From Desulfobacteraceae bacterium (GTDB taxonomy: Bacteria; Desulfobacterota; Desulfobacteria; Desulfobacterales; Desulfobacteraceae): a DNA stretch of 64,000 nucleotides. A program made the position numbers and the translations under genes. A model generated the notes under the pieces. That model was not told the DNA's origin and ran no database searches. It worked only from the letters and a program-made list of their open reading frames with translations. The DNA is taken from contig JAAEKY010000346.1 of the NCBI GenBank assembly GCA_024227235.1, forward strand, positions 1 to 64,000, read 5' to 3'. Positions within the stretch are counted from its first letter, which is position 1, and each line of letters begins with the position of its first letter. Below, in pieces: positions 34,300 to 43,030 of the stretch.

Positions 34300-36024
34300 A
34301 TGACACGTAAACGATCTATTATCGTATTCTGGGCACTATTTTTAGTGCCCACCCTTATTATGGCTGTTGTTGCCTTTAAGCTATTATCCCATGAACAGGA
34401 GCGACTCAATACATCAGCCATACTGGCTTTGTCTGAAAGGGCAAAAACAATTTCTGAAACCATTCATCTTACGGTTGAAACGGTACAAGATAACCTTACA
34501 CAGTCTTTATTGGACCTTAATCAGGATCGACTCAAAAAGAATTTAATTGAATGGGAGCAGACAAACCCTCTGGTACGTAATGTCTTTATTTTTACAAAGA
34601 CTCAAAGCCTTGAATATCCGGTCAGAGGAATGGAATCCACCCTTGAAGAAAGGCGGTTTATTACTCGATATGATTCCTTATTATCAGGAAGAGTAAAGTT
34701 TGATTTCCATCAAGATCCATCAAATGAAGGTGTAAATATAAAAGGTATGGCAGATTCTTATCCTGATTCAAATGATGACTCAGTTAAGAAAAAGCCGAAA
34801 AAATCATCTCGTCAAAAATTGGTCGCCCTGTCAAAAGTGCAGCAGAAAACCATGCCCCAAGAAGAGGAAAATAATTTTTTAGAAGGGCCAGAGAATCAAT
34901 CTATAGAACAATCAGGGTGGATTCCCTGGTTCAGTGAGAATCGACTGTATATATTGGGATGGGTTCAAAAATACAAAAATGGACCTATATATGGAATCGA
35001 ACTGGAATTAATGACCTTATTGTCAAGACTGGTGATCGATTTCCCTGTATTGTCAGAAAAAGGAACAGCCCTGGTACTCATGGATGGCAATGGAAATTTT
35101 ATGCATCAGTCTGGCAATTTAAAGGCAGATCCCAAAGAAAAACCAGTTGAAGTTGTTTCTATATCAGGCCTGCTACCCCATTGGCGGATTGCTGCCTTTG
35201 TCGATGACAAAGGATTTACATCTGCCCGGGGATTTTTATATATTTCAGCCATTCTTTTAGGAATTTTTATTGTGGCAATCGTATCAGGCGGTATTTTACT
35301 CACCCGCCTGACCTTACAAAATATTAAAGATGCGCGACAGAAAACATCATTTGTATCTTCTGTATCCCATGAACTTAAAACACCCTTAACCAGTATTCGA
35401 ATGTATGCAGAACTATTATTGTCCAAAAGAGTAAAAGATGAAAATAAAACCCAAACGTATTTGTCTGTTATTGTAAGTGAAAGTGGACGTTTAACCCGAT
35501 TGATTAATAATGTGCTCGATTTTGGGAAGCTTGAACAGGGGCAAAAAAAATATCTACACACAGCCTTTAAAATGGATCAATTTTTATATCAAATAATCGA
35601 GGCTCACAGCATTAGAATTCAAAATCAGGGGCTTAAAATAATAACCGAAGTGGAAAAAGGAAAATATGGCGTAAAAACAGACCACGATGCCATAGAACAA
35701 GTCGTACTGAACCTTTTGGACAATGCTATAAAATATGCGGGTGAGGGGTTGTTTATTAAATTTGTTTTAAAAAAAGAGGATGGTGATATTCTATTGAAAA
35801 TTTGCGATGATGGGCCAGGTGTTCCAAAGGAACAACAAGATATGATTTTTAAAAAATTTCATAGGGTGGATAATTCTCTCACCTCAAAACAGCCGGGTTC
35901 AGGTTTAGGATTAAGCATTGCAAGACAGATTATCAGGGATCTTAAAGGCGATCTTTTCTTTGAACCCATGCCTGGAAACGGCAGTTGTTTTATTGTAAGG
36001 ATGAAAAATCATGACTCAGATTAA
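34300..36024 (+). CDS. Membrane sensor histidine kinase
   Basis: A 574-residue kinase with an N-terminal membrane segment (FWALFLVPTLIMAVVAFKLL), a periplasmic sensor region of about 290 residues with a Lys/Pro-rich stretch (KKKPKKSSRQK), a second membrane segment near residue 310, and phosphoacceptor His357 in SVSHELKTPLTS. The ATPase domain has N and G boxes (LLDNAIKYAG, DDGPGVPKEQQDM, GSGLGLSIARQI). It overlaps the response regulator by 14 bases, so they form a two-component pair. Confidence 0.9.
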   Translation: MTRKRSIIVFWALFLVPTLIMAVVAFKLLSHEQERLNTSAILALSERAKTISETIHLTVETVQDNLTQSLLDLNQDRLKKNLIEWEQTNPLVRNVFIFTKTQSLEYPVRGMESTLEERRFITRYDSLLSGRVKFDFHQDPSNEGVNIKGMADSYPDSNDDSVKKKPKKSSRQKLVALSKVQQKTMPQEEENNFLEGPENQSIEQSGWIPWFSENRLYILGWVQKYKNGPIYGIELELMTLLSRLVIDFPVLSEKGTALVLMDGNGNFMHQSGNLKADPKEKPVEVVSISGLLPHWRIAAFVDDKGFTSARGFLYISAILLGIFIVAIVSGGILLTRLTLQNIKDARQKTSFVSSVSHELKTPLTSIRMYAELLLSKRVKDENKTQTYLSVIVSESGRLTRLINNVLDFGKLEQGQKKYLHTAFKMDQFLYQIIEAHSIRIQNQGLKIITEVEKGKYGVKTDHDAIEQVVLNLLDNAIKYAGEGLFIKFVLKKEDGDILLKICDDGPGVPKEQQDMIFKKFHRVDNSLTSKQPGSGLGLSIARQIIRDLKGDLFFEPMPGNGSCFIVRMKNHDSD

Positions 36025-36712
36025 AATTCTTGTGGCAGAGGATGATACCAATATCAGGATGGGACTTGTAGATACCCTTGAGAGCGAAGAGTATCAGGTG
36101 ACCCAGGCAAAAGATGGTCGCCAGGCATTTGAATTGTTTGGAAATGATACGTTTGACCTGATTCTTCTCGATGTAATGATGCCTGAAAAAAGCGGGTATG
36201 ATGTGTGTCGGGATATCAGGGCGGTCAATAGCGATATACCCATCATCATGCTGACAGCCAAGGGTGAGGAGATCGACAAGGTGGTCGGCCTTCAGCTTGG
36301 GGCGGATGATTATATCACCAAACCTTTTGGCGTACATGAATTTTTGGCAAGAATTGCTGCTGTACTTCGCAGAACGATCAAAAAAGAATCACAAGATATA
36401 GCGGTTGCTCAAAACACCTTTATGTTTGGTGAGTTTGAAGTAAACCCTAAAACTTTCAAGCTAACAGGGCACCAAAAGTCCATAGATCTTTCGGAAAGGG
36501 AACTTAAGTTACTCCAGTATTTTTATCATCACAAAGGAGAGGTTTTAAGCCGGGATAATATCTTAAATGCGATTTGGGGGATCGATTATCTTGGGACAAC
36601 CCGCACCCTTGACCAGCACATTGCACAACTTCGAAAAAAAATAGAAGCAGATCCCTCAAACCCGGCTTTTATCACAACGGTTCATGGGGTGGGGTATCGA
36701 TATCAAGTTTAA
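36011..36712 (+). CDS. OmpR/PhoB-type response regulator
   Basis: A 233-residue regulator: receiver domain with the acidic pair EDD, phosphoacceptor Asp54 in LLDVMMPEKSG, and Lys in DYITKPFG, then a winged-helix DNA-binding domain (IDLSERELKLLQYFYHHKGE, TTRTLDQHIAQLRKKIEAD, TVHGVGYRY). It is the partner of the kinase it overlaps. The VWA gene upstream is the likely input or output of the pair. Confidence 0.9.
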   Translation: MTQIKILVAEDDTNIRMGLVDTLESEEYQVTQAKDGRQAFELFGNDTFDLILLDVMMPEKSGYDVCRDIRAVNSDIPIIMLTAKGEEIDKVVGLQLGADDYITKPFGVHEFLARIAAVLRRTIKKESQDIAVAQNTFMFGEFEVNPKTFKLTGHQKSIDLSERELKLLQYFYHHKGEVLSRDNILNAIWGIDYLGTTRTLDQHIAQLRKKIEADPSNPAFITTVHGVGYRYQV

Positions 36713-36797
36713 AACCATTTTTTCCCTTGACCCGTGATAGGTTTAAGAATAGTTCTATACAAATATTTTCAATCCTCAGGATATTTGGAGATGTCGT

Positions 36798-37916
36798 ATG
36801 CAGGATATTGAGAGCAAGGGTCAGAGGGCATCCGGTGTCGGAACCCGTAAAAGATATAAAAAAATGATTAAAAGGCATCCTGTTAATTTTTCCGGCAAAG
36901 CGGGTGAGTATTTCAGAATATGGATTGTAAATGTGTTCTTAACCATTTTAACGGGTGGGATATACAGTGCCTGGGCAAAGGTTCGGACCCGACGATATTT
37001 TTATGCGCATACCTCCATTGATGGATTTGCGTTTGATTACCTTGCAAATCCGATTAATATTTTAAAAGGTCACTTAATTGTTGGTGTGTTTTTTATTGCT
37101 TACATGCTTTCAGGTAGATTATATCCCGAATGGGGATTTGTCTTTGTTGTTTTATTTTATCTTTTTTTCCCTTTTTTAATGTATAAATCTATTAAATTTT
37201 ATACGCATAATTCAGCCTATCGAAATATAAGGTTCCATTTTGACGGCACCTTATGGGAAAGCTATCAGCTATTCCTAGTTGTACCCATTTTAATTCCATT
37301 AACCCTGGGATTTTTTTTCCCCTATTGGGAACATTTAAAAAAACGCTGGTTTTTTGAAAATTCAGCATTCGGGACAACATTTAATGAGTTTAATGGGAAG
37401 GCAGGATTTTTTTACAAAACCTATTTTTTTTCTTTTTTACAAATTATGCTGTTAATGGCTCTTTTAGGTGGCGTGGTTGCTTTAAGCATGTACACCAGCG
37501 GACTGTTAGAGCAAATACAATCCCCAGAATTGGGAGAGATGTTTCAAAAGGGTTTTATTGTATTTTTTGGGCTGTATGCCGTCATGATAATCAGCGTGAC
37601 CATGATTCAACAATATGTGTTTGCAAGGGTCACAAACTATTGCTGGCTTCAGAGCCAAATTGGGCCGGTAAAGGTAAATAGCCAATTACAATTTAGAAAA
37701 TTGTTTTGGATCCGGTTCACCAATATTCTTGCCATTATTCTTTCTATTGGACTGCTGATCCCCTGGGCAAAGGTCAGAAGGGCAAGGTACATTTTAAGCT
37801 GCATGTCTGTTAAATCAACAGGAAATCTTGATGACTTTACTACAGGAGTTGCCGCGGATGTGACAGCCGTGGGTGATGCAGCATCAGACTTTTTTGATTT
37901 TGATTTTGGATTATGA
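36798..37916 (+). CDS. YjgN/DUF898-family membrane protein
   Basis: A 372-residue inner-membrane protein with about six to eight hydrophobic segments arranged as two similar halves. Each half carries the family signature WAKVRTRRY / WAKVRRARY after a glycine-rich turn (TGGIYSAWAKV; IGLLIPWAKV) and begins with FSGKAGEYF or FNGKAGFFY. Function of the family is unknown. The gene ends in ATGA, overlapping the start of the M48 peptidase gene, a pairing seen in other bacteria, which suggests a shared envelope role. Confidence 0.8.
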   Translation: MQDIESKGQRASGVGTRKRYKKMIKRHPVNFSGKAGEYFRIWIVNVFLTILTGGIYSAWAKVRTRRYFYAHTSIDGFAFDYLANPINILKGHLIVGVFFIAYMLSGRLYPEWGFVFVVLFYLFFPFLMYKSIKFYTHNSAYRNIRFHFDGTLWESYQLFLVVPILIPLTLGFFFPYWEHLKKRWFFENSAFGTTFNEFNGKAGFFYKTYFFSFLQIMLLMALLGGVVALSMYTSGLLEQIQSPELGEMFQKGFIVFFGLYAVMIISVTMIQQYVFARVTNYCWLQSQIGPVKVNSQLQFRKLFWIRFTNILAIILSIGLLIPWAKVRRARYILSCMSVKSTGNLDDFTTGVAADVTAVGDAASDFFDFDFGL

Positions 37917-38944
37917 TCAGAATACCCGGGATATTTTTTGATGGGAAAAGTGCGAAAGCCTATAAAACGGTATTAGAATATGATGGGATATATCTTTATG
38001 TTAAAGGGAATAATATAGCGTTAGAAAAGTGCCATCTAAATGATTCTTGCACCATAATCCCCAAACTGGGAGATACACGCCGTGTTATCATGTTTCGTTC
38101 TGGACAACGGTTCGAGACAGATGACTCAATCGGAATTGAGCGCCTGGAGCATTCGGCTGGAATCAATAGATCTTTTAAGCTGATTAGTTTCTTAGAAAGT
38201 CAATGGAAAACAGTCGTTGTATGCATGGTAGGGTTAATCGCTATCGTCTATGGCTTTATTTCTTTTGGTATCCCTTTTATTGCCAAAGACATAGCCTTTC
38301 GTCTGCCGTCAAATACCATGAATAGAATCAGTATGGACGCTGAGGTCATCCTTGATCAACGTTTTTTTAAACCCTCCCAACTGGATGAGGATAGAAAAAA
38401 TCGTATTAGACAGATGTTTTACACACTTGCACGAAATTCAAATTCAGATCAGGTATTTTCTCTTCGGTTCCGGCAAAGCAAGGCTCTGGGAGCCAATGCG
38501 TTTGCATTGCCGTCAGGATTGATTGTTATGACCGATAAATTGGTTGAAACATCTGAAGACAATCGAGAAATAGAAGGAATACTGGTTCACGAGATGGCTC
38601 ATGTTATCCATCGTCACGGACTAAGATCTGTTATCCAGAATACAGGTGTGGTGTTGTTAATTTCAATGCTTGTGGGAGATATCGCATCCATTACATCTCT
38701 TGCAGCGAGTATCCCTACACTTATAGTAGAATCAGGATATTCCAGAAAATTTGAGACACAAGCAGATGAAGCAGTGGGCCTGCATTTTATGTCAAAGGGC
38801 TTGGATATTAAATTTTTTGAAAATATATTAATCAGAATTACAAAAGAAAAACCAGGTTTAAAAGGCAGTAAGTTTTTATCTACTCACCCTGAAACCATAG
38901 AGAGAATTAAACATTTGCAAAATTTTATTTCTCACGCAAAATAA
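37913..38944 (+). CDS. M48-family zinc metalloprotease, membrane-anchored
   Basis: A 343-residue peptidase. About 95 N-terminal residues precede a membrane segment (VVVCMVGLIAIVYGFISFGI), and the M48 catalytic domain follows: NAFALPSGLIVMTDKLV, then the zinc motif HEMAH at residues 226-230 and the third ligand region in ETQADEAVGL. It resembles YggG/LoiP and HtpX-type quality-control proteases, acting at the periplasmic face. Its start overlaps the DUF898 stop by four bases. Confidence 0.85.
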   Translation: MIRIPGIFFDGKSAKAYKTVLEYDGIYLYVKGNNIALEKCHLNDSCTIIPKLGDTRRVIMFRSGQRFETDDSIGIERLEHSAGINRSFKLISFLESQWKTVVVCMVGLIAIVYGFISFGIPFIAKDIAFRLPSNTMNRISMDAEVILDQRFFKPSQLDEDRKNRIRQMFYTLARNSNSDQVFSLRFRQSKALGANAFALPSGLIVMTDKLVETSEDNREIEGILVHEMAHVIHRHGLRSVIQNTGVVLLISMLVGDIASITSLAASIPTLIVESGYSRKFETQADEAVGLHFMSKGLDIKFFENILIRITKEKPGLKGSKFLSTHPETIERIKHLQNFISHAK

Positions 38945-39149
38945 ATGAAGTTTAAAATAGGGTTCTTTAAAGAAAAAACTGAAAAATCAGCCTTTGATTG
39001 TTTTTAAGCTGAATAAGCGGATGAAAAAAATTTTCAAAATGGTTGATTAGTCAACTATTTATAAAATTTTGAAACCCGCACAAATTCTATAAGTACCACT
39101 TCTTATTGTTTAATTTTGACGTTTTTTTAATAAATAAATTATTTTTTAC

Positions 39150-39179
39150 TTGACAATGCAATTAGACTGCCGCTAAATA
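39150..39179 (+). promoter_or_regulatory. Candidate sigma-70-type promoter
   Basis: TTGACA (39150-39155), an 18-base spacer and TAAATA (39174-39179), about 80 bases before the first gene of the operon. Confidence 0.5.
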
Positions 39180-39185
39180 GTAGCT

Positions 39186-39219
39186 ATGAAATAGATACGA
39201 TAGCAGGGCTATATTTCAT
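39186..39219. promoter_or_regulatory. Inverted repeat, candidate operator
   Basis: ATGAAATA (39186-39193) and TATTTCAT (39212-39219) are exact complements and lie just after the predicted -10 box, where a repressor would block transcription. No regulator gene is adjacent. Confidence 0.4.
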
Positions 39220-39258
39220 AATTAGGGTTATTTTATTTTCTAAAGAGGAGAGGGTAGA

Positions 39259-39546
39259 ATGTCATCAAACAAGTATTTTAAGCATGAAGGACCGTGGTCA
39301 GATGCAAATGATCCCCTGATGGTATCTGATACCGGGGACTGGCGAACGAAACGACCGATTGTTGACAAAGATCAATGCATATTTTGCGGCTTTTGTGCGA
39401 TTTACTGTCCAATTCAGGTGATGGAGATGGTTGAAAAGTCACATTTTAAACCTGATCTGGATTTTTGTAAAGGGTGTGGAATTTGCGCCAAAGAATGTCC
39501 CAAAAAAGCGATTTCCATGGAACCGGAGGGGGATTTTCAAAAATGA
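39259..39546 (+). CDS. 2-oxoacid:ferredoxin oxidoreductase, delta (ferredoxin) subunit
   Basis: A 95-residue two-cluster ferredoxin (CIFCGFCAIYCPI and CKGCGICAKECPK) with the leader WRTKRPIVDKDQCIFC that is typical of PorD-type delta subunits. It passes electrons from the thiamine-diphosphate subunit to ferredoxin. It is the first gene of the operon and overlaps the alpha gene by four bases. By context it corresponds to PadF of the phenylglyoxylate oxidoreductase described in denitrifying phenylacetate degraders. Confidence 0.85.
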   Translation: MSSNKYFKHEGPWSDANDPLMVSDTGDWRTKRPIVDKDQCIFCGFCAIYCPIQVMEMVEKSHFKPDLDFCKGCGICAKECPKKAISMEPEGDFQK

Positions 39547-40784
39547 TTACAAAAGCGAAAGAAAAAACACAGATTAAGGTTATCACTGGAAATGCCGCTG
39601 CAGCGACTGCTGCAAAACTGGCTTGCCCAGATGTAGTGGCAGCATACCCGATAACACCTCAAACAGAGATCATAGAACAAATTTCTAAATTCCATGCCAA
39701 CGGTGAAATGGATTGCGAACTGATTACTGTTGAAGGCGAGAATTCAGCCATGAATGCGGTTACGGCAGCCTCGCTGGCAGGCGGAAGAGTGTTTACAGCG
39801 ACCTCTTCGTGGGGGCTTGTTTTTATGTATGATGCCGTATTAGCTGCAGCGGGTTCACGCGCACCTATCGTAATGGTCAATGTCAACCGGGAGACCCCGG
39901 GGATTATTGCTGTTTCTTCGGGGCAGCAGGATATGATTTCTACAAGAGATGCTGGATGGATTTTCCTTATTGCTGAAGATTGCCAGGAAGTCCTTGATCT
40001 TGTTCTTCAGGCATATCGCCTGGCTGAGGACTATGATATCCAGGTCCCGGTTATGGTTCATTATGATGGATTCTATCTTTCTTATTTATCTGAAGGCGTG
40101 GATGTCCCTTTTCAAGAAGATGTTGATACATTTTTATCTGTATTAAAAGATCAGCCGCAGCGAACAAAACTTACGCCGGGTGAAGGCCTTGGTTGTGGTT
40201 CTCATGGTATTCTTGGCGGATACCTTGAGCTTCGACATAAACATGTTTCTGCCATGGAACGATCCAAAGAAAAATTTGACCAGATTGATAAAGAGTATGA
40301 ACAGATTTTTGGTAGAGCCTATGGTGGACAGATTGAAGAATACCGAATGGATGATGCCGATGTCGTTCTGGTGGGTTCCGGCTCCATGTGCGGTACTATA
40401 AAAACAGTTATTGATGAAAAAAGAGAGGCGGGTATTAAAGTGGGCCTCTTGAAAATGAGAATGTTCAGACCCTTCCCGGGCGAAGTAATGGTTGAGTCTC
40501 TAAAAGGGAAAAAAGCCATTGGTGTTGTTGACAGAAGCCTGAATTTTGGGCACAAAGGTGGACCATTTTATACAGAACTCAAATCATTTGAAACAAAGTT
40601 TGAGGGTTCTCCAATGGTCAGTTTTATTGATGGTGTCGCCAATACAGATATTACAACAGCCAATGTTGCAACAATGATTGATACCATATGTGATCTTGCT
40701 GCTGGAAAAGAGGTCCCTGAAGTAACATGGGTTTCCTATCCTGAAGCGAACGATCCTGATTCAGCAAAAGTGGGAGGGCAATAA
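39543..40784 (+). CDS. 2-oxoacid:ferredoxin oxidoreductase, alpha subunit
   Basis: A 413-residue alpha subunit of the POR type. It has the substrate-binding YPITPQTEIIEQI (about residue 35), TVEGENSAMNAVTAASLAG and a C-terminal transketolase-like domain (VGLLKMRMFRPFPGE, VVDRSLNFGHKGGPFYTE). Start ATG 39543 overlaps the delta stop as ATGA. The substrate specificity (pyruvate, 2-ketoisovalerate, phenylglyoxylate) cannot be read from the chain alone. The molybdoenzyme genes in the same operon favour phenylglyoxylate (PadG-like). Confidence 0.85.
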   Translation: MITKAKEKTQIKVITGNAAAATAAKLACPDVVAAYPITPQTEIIEQISKFHANGEMDCELITVEGENSAMNAVTAASLAGGRVFTATSSWGLVFMYDAVLAAAGSRAPIVMVNVNRETPGIIAVSSGQQDMISTRDAGWIFLIAEDCQEVLDLVLQAYRLAEDYDIQVPVMVHYDGFYLSYLSEGVDVPFQEDVDTFLSVLKDQPQRTKLTPGEGLGCGSHGILGGYLELRHKHVSAMERSKEKFDQIDKEYEQIFGRAYGGQIEEYRMDDADVVLVGSGSMCGTIKTVIDEKREAGIKVGLLKMRMFRPFPGEVMVESLKGKKAIGVVDRSLNFGHKGGPFYTELKSFETKFEGSPMVSFIDGVANTDITTANVATMIDTICDLAAGKEVPEVTWVSYPEANDPDSAKVGGQ

Positions 40785-40785
40785 A

Positions 40786-41742
40786 ATGGCAGCAAAAAAA
40801 GGTAAATTAACAAAAGTACTGGATCATCTCAAACATGAGGATCCATTCTCGAAAGGCGTGGCGTTCTGCCCCGGTTGCGGTCTTGAGCTATTATTGCGAT
40901 TCATTCCCCAGGTATTGGGCAATGATATCGTCATTACAGGTACCCCATCCTGTTCAGCTCCTGTACTCCTTGGACAGAATAATCAATCGTGGCATAAGCT
41001 TTCGTATTTTGGAACGTTGATGACCGGCGCTGCGGCGAATGCCACAGGCCTTGCGAGATATTATAAAAAAGCAGGTATCGATAATACTGTTGTTTGTTTT
41101 AATGGGGATGGAACAGCAGCCGATATTGGATTTGGAAACCTGTCGGGTGCCGCAGAAAGAAATGAACCCTTTATTTATATCTGTTACGATAATGAAGGGT
41201 ACATGAATACCGGTATCCAGAAAAGTGGTACCACACCCTATGGTGCGACCACAACCACTACTCCTAAAGGATCTATTTCTAAAGGTAAAAACCTGCGACG
41301 GATGAATCTGGCTTTGAAAATGGCCATGCATAAAATTCCTTATGCGGCCACAGCCACATTGAGTGATCTGGATGATCTTGCTAAAAAATTGTTGAAAGCC
41401 AAAGAAGCAAAAGAAAGAGGCTTCGTGTTCCTTCATGTTCTGGCTCCGTGTACGACCGGGTGGGGCCATGCGCCTGAAAATACCATAGAGGTCTGCCGCA
41501 GGGCTGTGAAGACAAATTATTTCCCCCTTTGGGAGGCAGTAAACGGTAAAATTAAAATGACCAAAGAAGTTAAAAAACCCAAACCTGTAAAAACCTATAC
41601 CGAGCTGAGTAAAAAATTCGTAAATATGACTGAAGAAGATCATCAGATCCTTCAGGATGATGTAGATTACGAATTTTGTATACTGGGTGGGTTGAGCCAA
41701 CTGGAAGGCGAATGTCAGCTTCCAGTTTCTGCAGAAGACTAA
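40786..41742 (+). CDS. 2-oxoacid:ferredoxin oxidoreductase, beta (TPP) subunit
   Basis: A 318-residue thiamine-diphosphate subunit: CPGCGLELLLRF near the N-terminus, the TPP/Mg motif GDGTAADIGFGN, and DNEGYMNTGIQKSGTTPYGA, with cysteines for one [4Fe-4S] cluster (CPGC, PSCS and a distal Cys in LAPCTTG). It decarboxylates the 2-oxoacid and forms the acyl-CoA product. It is PadI-like by context, and begins one base after the alpha stop. Confidence 0.85.
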   Translation: MAAKKGKLTKVLDHLKHEDPFSKGVAFCPGCGLELLLRFIPQVLGNDIVITGTPSCSAPVLLGQNNQSWHKLSYFGTLMTGAAANATGLARYYKKAGIDNTVVCFNGDGTAADIGFGNLSGAAERNEPFIYICYDNEGYMNTGIQKSGTTPYGATTTTTPKGSISKGKNLRRMNLALKMAMHKIPYAATATLSDLDDLAKKLLKAKEAKERGFVFLHVLAPCTTGWGHAPENTIEVCRRAVKTNYFPLWEAVNGKIKMTKEVKKPKPVKTYTELSKKFVNMTEEDHQILQDDVDYEFCILGGLSQLEGECQLPVSAED

Positions 41743-41757
41743 AGAAGGAGACACAAA

Positions 41758-42306
41758 ATGAGTGAAGTCAGATTTCATGGTAGAGGGGGGCAGGGTGTTG
41801 TGACAACATCTAAGATTCTTGCCAATGCTTTTGCCAGAGTAGGTCAGTTCGGTGCCAGTTTCCCCATGTTTGGGTTTGAAAGAAGGGGCGCACCTGTTAC
41901 TGCTTTTGGTCGATTTTCAGATAAACCGGTCAGAGAAAAAACACAAATATATAATCCTGATATTCTAGTGGTATTAGATCCGAGTCAAAAAGCATCTGAT
42001 TTAGTTTTTCAAGGATTATTGCCCGAAAGTATGTTACTGTTGAATGATACGGATAGTACCACAAGAATTAAGCATGAGAATCTTAAAAAATTCGCACTTA
42101 TTAATGCCAATAAAATTGCATTGGAAGAAATCGGCTTAGCCATACCTAACACAGTCATTGTTGGTGCATTTGCCAGAATGTCAGGGTTGCTGGATATTGA
42201 GCCGTGTTGTGATGCATTAGAAGATTATTTTTCAGGAAAGAAGCTTTCGGCTAATATTGTGTGCGCCAAAAGAGGGTTTGAAGAAGTTGAATTATTTGAT
42301 CTTTAA
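41758..42306 (+). CDS. 2-oxoacid:ferredoxin oxidoreductase, gamma subunit
   Basis: A 182-residue gamma subunit with the family start VRFHGRGGQGVVTTSKILA and the FPMFGFERRGAPVTAF segment. It completes the four-subunit enzyme in the order delta-alpha-beta-gamma. PadE-like by context. The flavoprotein PadH of the denitrifier enzyme, which passes electrons to NAD, is not present in this operon, so ferredoxin is the expected acceptor here. Confidence 0.85.
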   Translation: MSEVRFHGRGGQGVVTTSKILANAFARVGQFGASFPMFGFERRGAPVTAFGRFSDKPVREKTQIYNPDILVVLDPSQKASDLVFQGLLPESMLLLNDTDSTTRIKHENLKKFALINANKIALEEIGLAIPNTVIVGAFARMSGLLDIEPCCDALEDYFSGKKLSANIVCAKRGFEEVELFDL

Positions 42307-42359
42307 ATGATTCGTTTAAATATTAATCAGGGGAGAACTTATATTTTAAAGGAGCTGTT

Positions 42360-43016
42360 ATGCCAAGATGGGGAATGGTAATCGATGTAAAAAGGTGTAT
42401 CGCTTGCTGGGGTTGCAGTATTGCTTGTAAAGAGGAGCATTTTCTACCCCCCAATGTATTCTGGAACAGGGTACTGATTGGGGAACGGGGAAAATTTCCA
42501 TCTTCCAGTAAGCTGATTTTACCGATTCTTTGTAATCACTGTTCAGATGCCGCTTGTGTTGAAGCCTGTCCAACAGGTGCGACCTACATCAGAGAAGATG
42601 GTATTGTTGCTGTTGATGATGAAAAATGCGTTGGATGCAGAGCATGTCTTGTAAGCTGTCCGTACCAGCAGAGAACTTACTATGATAATGAAGTGAAAGA
42701 CCGTGAGTATTTCCCGGGTCAGGGAAAAACTGAATTGGAATTGATCGGTGAAAAACTCTACCCTTTTAAGCTGGGAACGGTCATTAAGTGTAATTTCTGT
42801 ACAGAAAGACTTGAGGATGGCATGAAAAAAGGCCTTGAACCAGGTGTGGATGAAGATGCTTCTCCTGCCTGTGTTAATATTTGTCCTGTAAGTGCAAGGG
42901 TATTTGGTGATCTGGATGATCCTAACAGCAAGATCAACAGATTGATCATGGAGCATAAAGGAAAACAGCTTCGACCGGAATTTGGTACAGAACCGGCAGT
43001 CTATTATATTGATTAA
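42360..43016 (+). CDS. padC: Four-cluster Fe-S subunit of molybdoenzyme (PadC-like)
   Basis: A 218-residue NrfC/DmsB-type electron-transfer subunit with four [4Fe-4S] motifs: CIACWGCSIACK, CNHCSDAACVEACP, CVGCRACLVSCP and CNFC paired with CVNICP. It conducts electrons between the molybdenum subunit and the membrane subunit. No signal peptide is visible. ATG follows AAAGGAG. The symbol rests on the gene set around it (phenylacetyl-CoA:acceptor oxidoreductase), not on sequence alone; another DMSO-reductase-family complex is possible. Confidence 0.7.
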   Translation: MPRWGMVIDVKRCIACWGCSIACKEEHFLPPNVFWNRVLIGERGKFPSSSKLILPILCNHCSDAACVEACPTGATYIREDGIVAVDDEKCVGCRACLVSCPYQQRTYYDNEVKDREYFPGQGKTELELIGEKLYPFKLGTVIKCNFCTERLEDGMKKGLEPGVDEDASPACVNICPVSARVFGDLDDPNSKINRLIMEHKGKQLRPEFGTEPAVYYID

Positions 43017-43030
43017 TAACAGGGGGAAAC

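Larger units (their letters stand above)
38945..39258. other. Upstream region of the 2-oxoacid/molybdoenzyme operon
   Basis: A 314-base AT-rich spacer without a gene. It holds the promoter at 39150-39179, the inverted repeat at 39186-39219, and the ribosome site GAGGAG before the first ATG. Confidence 0.6.

Noticed and set aside
40954-41778. Long minus-strand frame opposite the 2-oxoacid oxidoreductase beta subunit
   Set aside because: It is antisense to a well-supported gene and its translation looks random.
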